A DNA stretch of 64,000 bases from Lunularia cruciata (taxonomy: Eukaryota; Streptophyta; Marchantiopsida; Lunulariales; Lunulariaceae): contig OX419763.1 in assembly GCA_948567375.1 (NCBI GenBank), positions 1,674,001 through 1,738,000 on the forward strand, written 5' to 3'. Below, in pieces: positions 1 to 10,446 of the stretch. Made by a program: the position numbers and the translations under genes. Every line of letters starts with the position of its first letter. The first letter of the stretch is position 1. The notes below the pieces were generated by a model that saw only the letters and a list, made by a program, of their open reading frames with translations, made no database searches and was not told the origin of the DNA.

Positions 1-2166
1 CTCAATGCGTTCTTCACTGACTTCTTCTTTCATCTTGGTCAGCAACATCATCTGCTCCTTCAATTCTTTGGCTTGATACTGCATTTCTCTCCCTCTTGCC
101 TCAAAACTCTCTTGCAACCTCTTGAAAGTTTTCTTCTTCAAGATTATATCAACCCAAAGTTCTTCAACTTCCTCGTCTCTTCAGGTAACACGCTCCTGCA
201 AACCCTTCACTTCAGCCAGCAGATACTTCACCACCTGCAACTCATTTGTCACCTTCATACAATCTTGGGGAATTACCTTCTGGTGCTCTTTTAACAACCC
301 CAACAATGGAGTCACAACCTTTGATAGATATTGTATTCCTCCAAAGTTCTCTTTGTCTTTGGCCCCATCTTTGTACTTTGCCTCTTCCACCGGCTCCTTC
401 TGCCAAAGTTGTGATCTTTGTATCTTCAGCGATACTGCTTCCGAGCTTCTTTCTTCCTTACCTAGTGAACTCAGCCCCGCAAGGTACTCCTTCTGTCGTT
501 CAACCCCCTCCTCTTCCACGACTAGGGCTACACAATGATTCTTCTTTCTTGGTACATTGTCAATCATCGCATGACAAGCTTCATCTCCTTCTTCTTCTTC
601 AGCCGATTGCTGAACCTTGTCTTCACCCTCACTCTGGCTTCCAAACTCCTCATTTTGTAATGTGAGTTCTGCTTCTTTTGAGTCCTCTCCTCTAGACTTT
701 GTCTCCTCTTTAGACTCGGTTTCCAACGGTTCTTCTTTCACCACCTTCTTACCCTTCAGAACCAGTCTTTGGATCTTCCTTTGTGCTGAAGGTGACTTTG
801 CTTCTTTGGGTTTATTGCGCTTCTTTGTCTTTGGGCTTGTCACTTCTTCCATCTTCTGTTGTCCCATCTTCAAGAAGTGATCATCACTAGCTTGCAAGTG
901 TGCCATGTCTTGTTTCTCTTCTTCATCCACCTCCCATCTCAAATTAGAATGGAAATGCAAGACCATGTGATGCCTCTCCTCCGCTGTCAACAAATTCAGC
1001 CCGAAGTTAAAATGTGCTACAAACGGTGCAAAATAATGTGGAGGCAAACTTGTCCTCCAATTGACCACCATCTGCCTCGTTTGTTGGTGGAAACACTTTG
1101 CCTAGTTCACCTTCACTCTTGCAAACATCTGGTGGAAAAAGACTGCCTGCTGCATGTTCACATAAGTCGTTTGTTCCAGTTTGAACATGCCATTATTGTC
1201 CCCACGATACTTCATTTTATCGGGTCCCAATAAGACTCCACCTTGTAACCATTCATTGTGCATGGAGCAAAGAACAAATTGCATATGTCCACCATCTCCT
1301 CTACAGCATCACACTTTTGATAGAAGGTGATCCTGGTTGGTTCTCCTTCTTCCTTCCCCAACACTAACCTCCAATCCCACTCATTCCATCGAGCCGGATT
1401 CCCTCTCTTCCCTTTGACTTCAAGGCCTTCCTCACAATTACTGGCAACTATTTCTGCCATGACTCCTAGGAAACTGAAATTCTAGTTCAATGCTAGAAAA
1501 GTAATATGAAGTCTATTCAAGACCTCGATCCTTGCTACGACATCCAACCTACAAATTGCAAAACTTTGTATTGCCAGTGTGTTCTTGACCTTTTTTGCAA
1601 TGATTTGCTTGCTCGTTCTTTGGCACTAGAAGACTATTCACTCTCCTAGACAAGACACTCTAACCCCTTCTAGATTTTGGAAAATTTTACTCTCAATTGG
1701 CTTTTTGACATGCATTAGTACAGGACAACTACTTAGAGGTACAAGAAATCTTCTTGACATATTTAACTTTCCCCTATGCAATCACAATTTTGTATTACCC
1801 CAAATTGCAGTCATTCTTTAGTCGATTTGAAAATCAACTTCCCCTTCTTTTGTGTGTTGTTGTCTTGTCACTGTCCAGACATGCTTCTCTGCCTCCACCA
1901 TTTCTTGAAATATACTTTCTTGCCACATAGAAAGGTTGTTAGACGGTCTTTGCATTGGCCTTTGCATCCCGATCCAAAGATGATGATCTTTGGACTTGTT
2001 CTTTGTTCTCCCCTTCCAAGTATCTCTGGTCTTTGACCCAAAGTCAACCTCTTTGGATTTCCTCCAAAGATACTCCCGTCCATTCTTCCTTTCACAATTT
2101 GGCTTTCTTGCTTACTTCTTCTCCAAATGCTAACAAAACAGAAAAAACAAAAATGTGGGCACCACA
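1..2166 (-). mobile_element. Giant LTR, subfamily 2, cut by window edge
   Basis: This is the 5' part of a giant LTR read on the minus strand. Its start is the terminus TGTGGTGCCCACA at 2154-2166, followed by an A/T-rich stretch typical of the family. The copy runs out of the window at base 1 in the middle of its coiled-coil coding region. It abuts LINE 3' sequence at 2167. Subfamily 2 is recognised by the N-terminal protein motif QQAVFFHQMF in place of KHQAVFFHKMF. The terminus is clear; the LTR interpretation comes from other copies in the window. Confidence 0.8.
181..1460 (-). pseudogene. LTR-encoded coiled-coil protein, N-terminal and middle part
   Basis: Two frames cover the protein. The first, 1460-1212, starts MAEIVASNCEEG and contains the conserved blocks KRGNPARW and GYKVESYWDP; the frame then shifts. 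The second, 1071-181 (296 codons), contains PPHYFAPFVAHF, a lysine-rich patch (KTKKRNKPKEAK), an acidic stretch rich in E and S, and the start of the coiled coil (QYLSKVVTPLLGLLKEH). This second frame is the longest open stretch of the family here. I recognise no known family. The basic patch could be a nuclear localisation signal, which is inference. Broken by frameshift, so presumably inactive. Confidence 0.65.
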
Positions 2167-2680
2167 AAGCACTTCTTACTTTGCTTATGGCAGCAACCCG
2201 GTACCAAGATGGTGTTCTATTAGCAGTTTGTAAATCCTATGTGGGTATATTGTGAGCAAGACTATCTCTTGGCTAGGATTTCTACTTCACTTAGACATGT
2301 TATTGCTCGGTATAGAACTAGTTCTCATAGACTAGAAGTAGAACAAGGATGTTGGCAATAGATAGAGCACTCCATGCAACTTTGCAAATTGTATACTATG
2401 AGCAAAGTTGAGAATGAGCACAATGTGTTTGTTGATTGCCCTTCTTACCAGCAGATCAGAGTCAAACATCAGATTAGTTGTAGTGATTTCTCAACACTCT
2501 TACAGATTGAGGCTTTGGCATTAGGGAAGTACATTACTGAGGTTAGTTTACATCGGACCAGTTTGTTACACATTGGTCAAATGCCCTAGGATCAAATTTC
2601 ATGTGTTTTTTATTGTGTTTTCAGCCTTTTGACTCTTGGGGTCTTTTGGGCTTTATATTTCATTGTCATTGGTTCATTGA
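2167..2680 (+). mobile_element. LINE 3' fragment
   Basis: This is the 3' end of the local LINE family. It codes for a short C-terminal segment of ORF2 (2374-2589) with a Cys/His pattern (CKLYTMSKVENEHNVFVDCP), then a 3' UTR ending in TTTATATTTCATTG followed by TTCATTG-like repeats. The same segment recurs at 13840-14645 and 22853-23373 on the plus strand and at 5243-5607, 23879-24806 and 34481-34841 on the minus strand. The 5' part is missing. Confidence 0.8.
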
Positions 2681-3017
2681 TTGGAGGATTTCAAAATCAA
2701 GGCTACGGAAAGTCAAGGATTTCAAAATTTTCATCTAGGAAAATGCAAATTCAAAAGTTTATAACTTTGGTTTAAAAGTCCAAATGAGTAGATTTTTGAT
2801 TCATTAGAACAAGTATTTGTATAACTATTGGTGGTATAGAATATGTAAAGTATCACTCTATGAAACATAAACCATGGGAATTTGAAATCTATAAAATTTC
2901 TTTAAGTTTTTTGATTCAAAAAACTTAATACCCAAATTCCAAGAGTTCTCCAAGAACTCATAGAGCTTGAGTGAAGTAGAGGATATATTCTCATAGTAGC
3001 ACTTTAGAGTCTCCAAA

Positions 3018-3847
3018 ATGGAAGCTTCTAGGATGGTGCAAGACATTGTTGATATAGCATCAAAACAACAACTTGCTGAAATGTATAGAAATGCAAATGA
3101 ATTCCACAAGGAACTCAAGAGCTTTCTTGCCCCTATGTCTCAATGCATGAACACTCTTATGGCAGATTTGGAAATTGCAAGAGCAGATGTCATGACCATG
3201 AAAGAATCTCTGAATTCAATCACCCTAAATATCCAAAGAAGAGCAACAATTTGATGTTAGACTCCATGAAGGGTATGATGGATGCTACTGAGAAGGTTGC
3301 TTCCTTGGCAGCACAAGCCACCAACATTGCTTCACAAAATGGAGGGCTACAAGAGATGGTTGAGACATTAGAGGTCAAGATGAAGTCATATGCTGAAGCT
3401 ACTAAGGTAGCTCAAATCTCTTACTTGCAAGAGCATGAGGTTGAGAAGGAGAACCAACAAGTGAGAATGAAGAACTTGAGGATTTTTGGTTTACGAGAGA
3501 TAGAGAAAGAAGACACCAAGGCTATAGTGGGTGAGTTTGGCTCAGAAACTCAGAAGAATTTAGTGATGGCAAACAAGGCTATATTGAAGGGGTGGTGCAT
3601 CTGGTTGGACCCTAATCTCACATCTATCGAATGGCAAGCAAAGAAGAGAGAATTAGCAAAAGTGAAGGATGCTCAACAAGCATGTTTTGTTGCATTCTTG
3701 AGAGATAATGGAATTGTGATAACTCATAGAAATTGTCACCTATTGCATAGCAATTCCAGAACCTTAGAGTGTTGTTTTGGAGTGTTCATGGGCTCACATA
3801 TACCAAGTACTCCAACGCTAAGCCTTTGTGAGATGATGTTGATTTGA
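3018..3847 (+). pseudogene. LINE ORF1 protein, frameshifted
   Basis: ORF1 starts MEASRMVQDIVDIASKQQ at 3018 and continues to 3254. A frameshift then moves it to the frame ending at 3847. The first half is helical and probably a coiled coil. The segment NLRIFGLREIEKEDTKAIV resembles the RRM-like region of L1 ORF1 proteins, which bind the element's own RNA and act as chaperones. The same segment recurs on the minus strand at 13507-13635 and on the plus strand near 19230. The RRM assignment is by motif only. Confidence 0.65.
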
Positions 3848-3849
3848 TC

Positions 3850-5240
3850 AATCTTGTGGAGACATGGGAACATGAAGGAAACACCATTTAAGACATTAAA
3901 GGTTTCACTCTTGTTGGTTCAACCTAGTACAAGTGGAGGCAACATAGAGGAAGGGGCTTTAGAGGCATCGCTACTTATGTCAGATTTGGCTTTGAGAAAT
4001 CAGTCTCTTTGATAGGCCAAGACTCAAGTGGACAATACCAATGGTTGAAGATTGGAGGAGTTGTTACACCTTGCTTCCTTGCTACGTGTTACTTTGCTCC
4101 ATTGACATCCGCAATCTACTAAACATCATGCAGCCTTTCCACTCTTTGACAAAGGATGTGTTGGAGTTTCAAAGTAAAGGTGAAGTACTTGTTCTTGGTG
4201 ATTTCAATGCTAGGATCCAAACCTCTTAGATTCTTGAGTTGATGACCTTGAGAATGACCCTTTCCATAGCTTGATAGACCATTCTAGTGCTTGGTCCAAC
4301 TCTTCCAAAGATCCTATGTCCAACCCCATGAGTGAGCACTTTTTGAGCTTTGGTACCAATTGTAGCTTGAAGATCTTGAATGGCCTTGCTCAATTTCCAG
4401 GAACTTGTAAGAGCACATTCTTTGCTTCAGGTGGATCAAGCACCATAGATTATATGTTTACTTTAGCTAATGATGTCCACATTGTCTCAGATTTTTCTCT
4501 TTTAGATCCTCAACCAGAATCTGACCATGCACCTCTATCTTGTACCATCCTTCTTCCTTGCCTCAATAGAACCACATCACCTATTGACCATGCCTTTAGT
4601 GGGAAACATCATCTAGATTTTCACAAGAGAGATTCCTAACAACAAACTATCCAAGAGAAATTGAGCTCTATGGAGTGGAGTTTTGATTTTCAACGACGTA
4701 GTGATCAATTGGTTGAACTTCTTCAATCTACATCAACTACTTTGTTTCCAAGAGGTTCTTATAGGAAGAGACTTGGCGTACCTTGCAATAGGTGGTTTGA
4801 TGCTGATTGCAAAATGGCAAGGATCAAAGCAATGGACAGGTCTCTTGATCAGATTGAACAAAATCAAGCCTTTGTTTTGTATAGAAGTTGGTGAAGTGCA
4901 AAAAGTGGGCATTTTTTAGACTAAAGAGGGTTGAGTTGAGCATTGAACTGAGAAGCAACCCCAAGGCTTTCTGGAAGAAGGTAAAAATCAGATCTCCATC
5001 TCCATTGTTGGACCTGAAGGAGCTTTGTAACTAACTATGAAGGATCTGTACTTTTTCCCTGATGCTCCAAGCATGCTCCAAGCATGGCACCTAGCTTTGG
5101 ATCTGCTCTCACCATCTCTGAAGCTGATGTCAAGTACCAACTCAAGAAGTTGGCCAATGGTAAGGCTGAAGACCTTGATGGACTATGTGTTGAACTTCTG
5201 AAGTGGGGTGGTAACCATCTGACTCCAATACTCACTTCTC
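3850..5240 (+). pseudogene. LINE ORF2: endonuclease and start of reverse transcriptase
   Basis: Several frames together encode an APE-like endonuclease, the enzyme that nicks the target DNA for target-primed reverse transcription. LGDFNARI at about 4195-4220 matches the catalytic GDFN block, and ESDHAPLSC at about 4519-4545 matches the SDH block. Around 5130-5240 comes the start of the reverse transcriptase with YQLKKLANGKAEDLDGL. The frame is interrupted many times (4041-4229, 4271-4639, 4661-4894 are the longest open pieces). No intact polymerase core is present in this copy. Confidence 0.75.
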
Positions 5241-5242
5241 TC

Positions 5243-5607
5243 TTGAAACAATGAAACAATGAAATATAAAGCTCAAAAGACCCAAACAGTCAAAAGGCTG
5301 GAAACAAAATACAAAACACATGAAATATGAGCCTAGGAAATAGCCTAGGGCATCTGACCAATCTGTAACAAATTGGTCTGATGTAAAGTAATCTCCATCA
5401 TATACTTCCCTAATGCTAAAGCTTCAACATGTAAGAGAGTTAAGAAATCACTACAAATAATCTGATGTCTAAATCTGATCTGCATGTAACAAGGGAAATC
5501 AACAAACACATGGTGCTCATCCTCAACTATGCTTATAGTACACAATTTGCAAAGTTCCATGGAGTGCTCTATGTGCTGCTAACGTCCTTGTTCTACTTCT
5601 AGTCTTT
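5243..5607 (-). mobile_element. LINE 3' end, inverted insertion
   Basis: This minus-strand LINE 3' end begins with the tail AATGAAACAATGAAATATAA and extends up to the Cys/His segment (coding 5560-5345). It interrupts plus-strand LINE sequence: endonuclease/RT lies to its left, and endonuclease coding starts again on its right. It is a 5'-truncated copy. Confidence 0.8.
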
Positions 5608-6640
5608 TCTCATTTTAGATCCTGAACTAGAATCTGACCATCCACCTCTATCTTGTACCATCCTTCTTCCTTGCCTCAATAGAACCACATCACCTATTGA
5701 CCATGCCTTTAGTGGGAAACTTCATCTAGATTTTCACAAGAGAGATTTCTACCAACAAACTATCCAAGAGAAATTGAGCTCTATGGAGTGGAGTTTTGAT
5801 TTTCAACAACGTAGTGATCAATTGGTTGAACTTCTTCAATCTACATCAACTACTTTGTTTCCAAGAGGTTATCATGGGAAGATACTTGACTTCCCTTGCA
5901 ATAGGTGGTTTGTTACTAATTGCAAAATGGCAAGGATCAGAGCAATGGATAGGTCTCTTGATCAGATTGCACAAAATCAAGCCTTTGTTTCATATAAAAG
6001 AGTTGGTGAAGTGCAAAAAGTGGGCATTTTTGAGACTTAAGAGGGTTGAGTTGAGCACTAAACTGAGGAGCAATCCCATGGCTTTCTGGTGAACTATGTG
6101 AAGGATCTGTAATTTTTCCATGATGCTCCAAGCATGGCACCTAGCGTTGGATCTGCTCTCACCATCTCTGAAGTTGATGTCAAGTACCAACTCAAGAAGC
6201 CAATGGTAAGGCTAAAGACCTTGATAGACTATGTGTTGAACTTTTAAAGTGGGGTGGTTACCATCTGATTCCAATACTTACTTCTCTCTCAAACGAGGCT
6301 ATCAGGTGTGGCTTTCCTGATAGATGGTGGTTGAAGAAGGTAGTTCCTATTGACAAGTTTGGCCAGCGAGATGTTGTCACCAATCACCATACCATACTAA
6401 TTGGTAGTAACTTTGCCAAGTTGTATGGTTGAATTTTGGAGTCTAGGTTAAGCATTTGGGCTGAAAATTATAGAATTTGAGCTCAATGGCAAGCTGAATT
6501 CAGATCAGGCTTTAGTACCTTGGACTACCTATTGGTACTCCATGTTTTATGGTGGAAATCTAAGGGTGTTGGAAGAGCTCTCTATGTTGCATTTATTGAT
6601 TTTAGGATGGCTTTTGATAAGGTGCTTAGGAAATTGAGTA
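5608..6640 (+). pseudogene. LINE ORF2 fragment, endonuclease end to RT motif A
   Basis: This plus-strand fragment restarts in the endonuclease near the SDH block and runs through the linker (5774-6040) into the reverse transcriptase. Around 6570-6640 it encodes YVAFIDFRMAFDKV, which matches RT motif A; the D of FIDF should be a catalytic metal ligand. It ends abruptly at about 6640, where the same family continues on the opposite strand. Stops and frameshifts make it inactive. Confidence 0.75.
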
Positions 6641-6910
6641 CAAAGGTGGTCTCCACCACAAAACATGGAGTACCAATAGGTGGTCCAAGGTACTAAAGCC
6701 TGATCTGAAACCAGGTTGGCACTTAGCTTGAATTCTGTACTTTTCAGCCCAAGTGCTCAACCTAGACTCCAAAATTTGACTATACAACTTGGCAACGATA
6801 CTACCAACTAGTATGGTATGTAATTGGTGACAACATCTTGCTGGCCAGACTTGTGAATAGGAACTACCTTTTTCAAGCACCATCTATCAGGAAAGCCACA
6901 CCTGATTGCC

Positions 6911-8173
6911 TCATTCAAGAGAGAAGTGAGTATTGTGAATCAGATGGTTACCACCCCATTTAAGAAGTTCAACACATAGTCCATCAAGATCTTCAGCCTT
7001 ACCATTGGCCAACTTCTTGAGTTGGTACTTGACATCAGCTAGAGAGATGGTGAGAGCAGATCCAAGGCAAGGTGCCATGCGTGGAGCATTTGGAGAAAAG
7101 TACAAATTCTTCACATAGTTACAAAGCTCGTTCAGATCCAACGATGGAGATGAAGATCTGATTGTTACCTTCTTCAAGAAAGCGTTGGGGTTGCTCCTCA
7201 ACTCAACCCCCTTGAGTCTCAAGAATACCCGCTTCTTGCACTTCAACAACTTTCTATAAGAGGCAAAAGCTTGATTTTGTGCAATCTGATCAGGTGATCT
7301 ATCCATAGCTTTGATCGTTGCCATTTTACAATCAGCATCATACCACCCATTGCAAGGGAGACCAAGTCTCTTCCTGTGAAAACCTCTTGGAAATAAAGTA
7401 GTGGATGTAGATTGAAGAAGTGCAACCAACTGATCACTACGTTGTTGAAAATCAGAACTCCACTCCATAGAGCTCAATTTCTCTTGGATAGTGTGTTGGT
7501 ACAGATCTTGCTTGTGAAAATCTAGACGGAGTTTCCCTCTAAAGGCATGCTCAATAGGTAATGTGGTTCTATTGGAACAAGGAAGAAAGATAGCACATGA
7601 TAGAGGTGCATGGTCAAATTCAGGTTGAGGATCTAAAACAGAAAAATTTGAGACAAGGTGTATATCATTGGGTGAGGTGAGCATATAGTCTATGGTGCTT
7701 GATCCACCAGAAGCAAAGCATGTGCTTTTGCAAGTTTCAGGAAATTGAGAAATGCCATTCAATATTTTCAAGTTACAACCGGTACCAAAGCTCAAAAAGT
7801 GCTCACTCATGGGGAAGAGCGGGACCAGATACTAGAATCATCTATCAAGGTATAAATAGAGTCATTATCAAGGTCACTCAACTCAGGGATTTGAGAGGCT
7901 TGGATTCTAGTATTGAAATCACCAAGAATCAATACTGCACCTTTACTTTGAAACTCCAACACATCCTTTGTCAAGGAGTGGAAAGGTTGCATGGTGTTGA
8001 GAGCTCCACTTGAATAGATTGGTGATGGCAATGAAGCAAAGTAACAAACAGCAAGGAAGCAAGATGTAACAACTCCTCCAATCTTCAACCATTGGTATTG
8101 TCCACTTGAGTCTTGGCCTAAGAGACTGATTTCTCAAAAAGCCAAATTTGACGTAAGTAGCAAAAACCTCCAA
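6911..8173 (-). pseudogene. LINE ORF2: endonuclease to RT N-terminus
   Basis: This is the best-preserved LINE coding stretch. The open frame 7810-6911 (299 codons) covers the endonuclease C-terminal half, with a FDHAPLSC block where SDH is expected, a linker, and the RT N-terminus (YQLKKLANGKAEDLDGLCVE). Upstream, 8088-7807 encodes ILGDFNTRIQAS with the catalytic GDFN block. A frame change separates the two. The S to F change at the SDH block and the downstream breaks suggest a dead copy. Confidence 0.75.
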
Positions 8174-8286
8174 AGCCCCTTCCTCTATGCTACCTCCACT
8201 TGTTGTCTAGGTTGGACAGACAAGAGTGAAACCTTCAATGTCTTGAATGGTGTTCCTTTCATGTTCCCATGTCTCCACAAGATTGA

Positions 8287-8543
8287 TCAGATTAGCATCA
8301 TCCCACAAAGACTTAGCGCTGGAGTACTTGGTATGTGTGAGCCCATGAACATTCCAAAACAACTCTCTAAGGGTCTAGAATTGCTATGCAATAGTTGACA
8401 ATTTCTTTGAGTAATCACAACTCTATTATCTCTCAAGAATGCAACAAAACCTACTTGTTGAGCCTCCTTCACTTTTGCTAATTTTCCCTTCTTTGCTTGC
8501 CATTGGAGAGATGTGAGATCAGGGTCTAACCAGATTTGCCGCC
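8287..8543 (-). pseudogene. LINE ORF1 C-terminal part, left of the LTR insertion
   Basis: The frame 8472-8287 matches the C-terminal end of ORF1 (KEAQQVGFVAFLRDNRVVIT; compare the plus copy at about 3668-3730). The upstream part of the same ORF1 lies beyond the LTR element, at 13437-13635. Confidence 0.65.
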
Positions 8544-8962
8544 TATGACAACCCGAAAAATATCACTTTTTTGGTAATCAGGTAAGTAAAGTTCATTCCC
8601 ACCAAGATATGATTTAGAATTGGCCAAATACAAAGTCAAACAATGACAAGTAGTTCTTCTTGGTTGTGTCTTTAATCTCTCAGGTAGAAACCACACCCCG
8701 AAGAGAGTAACAAGCACTCAATCTCAACAACTTGTCACTAATTCACATCCTCATAATCACAACATAGCAAATTCGGTCCAAAAAAATCTTGATTGTGATG
8801 ATTCAGATTCTCCTAAAGATGGCACTTCACTACAAAATGACTTCACCCCAGAATTGTGTTCCACCCCTCCACTGAAGGCACAACTTCCTTGATCAAAATT
8901 ATTTCACATCAACATTGCATTGCACTCACAAATGTAGAATACTAACAACACTACAATTGTTG
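8544..8962 (-). repeat. 3' LTR remnant
   Basis: These are the last roughly 420 bp of the LTR, ending TGTCATA at 8544. It aligns throughout with 9610-10052 (for example the shared blocks CTCTCAGGTAGAAACCACAC and TTGATTGTGATGATT). The divergence between the two would date the insertion. Confidence 0.75.
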
Positions 8963-9609
8963 CCTAAGGAACTGGTTGGTATTGACGTCGTGTTGACAAC
9001 CCAGGGATTCCAATTAGTCAAATTCAAAGTGGAGTCTTTGTTGACAGATTCTCCTTCTCTGATGGTGTTGACTTTGACTGGAAATGGAGTAAGAGTTTCA
9101 ACACTCTGAGAGTGTTTGTGAAAATTCCCTCGAGCCAACCAAGGAATTGTTTGTAAGAGATGTTGGCACTCTTCTTCCATTAAATTTGTGTTGTCCTTTT
9201 GCAAATGAATTTCTTTATAAATTCAACTTCCTTTGTAGCTTTAGGAGAAGTCGGTGTACTAGGTCACAATGAGTATGTTTGCCCACTGGAGTCTTTCTTC
9301 TTCTTGGAAGATGGAGATGAGCAGTAGCCTTGCCACCCGCCGTTGCATTTCTTTTGTTCGAGTTCTTGCAAGGCTTCTTGAACTTTGTGAAGAAGTTGAA
9401 AGTCCAATGCCTCCCGTTTGGTTTTGTCAAAGGTAGATTGGATCTTTTGGCATTCTTCTTCTTCACGATGCAAGGTTTCTCTTCAAACTCTCTTTTCTTG
9501 TTGGTCTTTCAACGCAAACATTCATATTGGTTCCAAACCCAGTTTACAATTTGGCTTTGTATCCTTCCACTTCCGATATTTGTATCCCTGGTAGTGGTAC
9601 CAGAAATCA
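8963..9609 (-). mobile_element. Internal leader of the giant-LTR element
   Basis: This is non-LTR DNA between the 5' LTR and the 3' LTR remnant. On the minus strand it starts TGATTTCTGGTACCACTACC directly after the LTR. The CTGGTACCACTACCAGG segment is self-complementary and is the only candidate primer-binding site, but I cannot match it to a tRNA. The rest holds short minus-strand frames (9466-9215; 9204-8926) rich in K, E and Q, which might be leader or gag start. I recognise none of them. Confidence 0.5.
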
Positions 9610-10446
9610 TATGACAACCCGGCAAATATCACTTTTGCGGTAATCAGGTAAATAAGTTTGTTCCCCCAAAGACAAAATTCAGAATTGGTCAAATACAAAG
9701 TCAAACAATAACAAGTAGTTCTTCTTTGTTGCTTCTTTAATCTCTCAGGTAGAAACCACACCCAGAAGAGAGTAACAAGCACTCAATCTCAACAACTTAT
9801 CACTAATTCACACCCTCATAATTGCAACATAGAAAATTCTATCCAAATGAATCTTGATTGTGATGATTAAAATTCTCTTGAAGATGGAAATTCATTGCAA
9901 AATGACTTCACCCAAAGTCATTTTGCAAAATACTACCAAACACTACAATTCCTCAAAATGTGTTTCACCTCTCCACAGAAGGCACAACTTCCTAGATCAA
10001 AATTGTTTTACATCAACATTGCGCTGCACTCACAAATGCAAAATACTACCAACACTACAATTCCTCTCAGATCTGTGAAGGCATTGCTCCAATTGCACTT
10101 CACTCAAGATTAAACACATAGATTGAAGATCAAGGCTACAGAATCTAACATCCAACATGCACATTGATTTGCATTTCAGAATTCTCCAGACACTCACAAA
10201 CACAAACAGAGAGTTGATACTCTAAATTAAGCCCAAGCAATGAGCACTAAAATCACAACACTTCACTTTATCTATTGTCACAAATTTTGAATATTGAGCA
10301 ACATAACACACAAATGCTTACTTTAAATAGTAAAGCAATTGACACTTACTAACAACTATATCGGTCTACAACAACTCTTCCTACTTGCAGATCCAAATTG
10401 ACAATGCACCTTTTCATAGCTACCTCTTCAAATCTCATAATTGTTA

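Larger units (their letters stand above)
2681..5242 (+). mobile_element. LINE (L1-like) with 5' region, ORF1 and part of ORF2
   Basis: This is the most complete 5' part of the LINE family in the window. About 340 bp of noncoding leader precedes ORF1, followed by the endonuclease part of ORF2 and the first part of the reverse transcriptase. It ends where a minus-strand LINE 3' end begins near 5243. Stops and frameshifts are common, so the copy is old. It may be the same insertion as the 3' tail that precedes it, but I cannot show this. Confidence 0.75.
6641..8543 (-). mobile_element. LINE, minus strand, left part of an interrupted copy
   Basis: This minus-strand LINE runs from RT through endonuclease to ORF1. 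It is interrupted at 8543 by a giant-LTR element and continues at 13437-13635. The sequences on each side join cleanly in the LINE alignment (left flank ends TTGCCGCC, right flank starts CCACTCCTTC, while the plus copy near 3590 has the equivalent uninterrupted sequence). At its other end it meets the plus-strand LINE head to head at about 6640, forming a fold-back. Confidence 0.8.

Noticed and set aside
7699-8013. Plus-strand frames across 7699-8013 as a gene
   Set aside because: They are antisense to LINE endonuclease coding on the minus strand.
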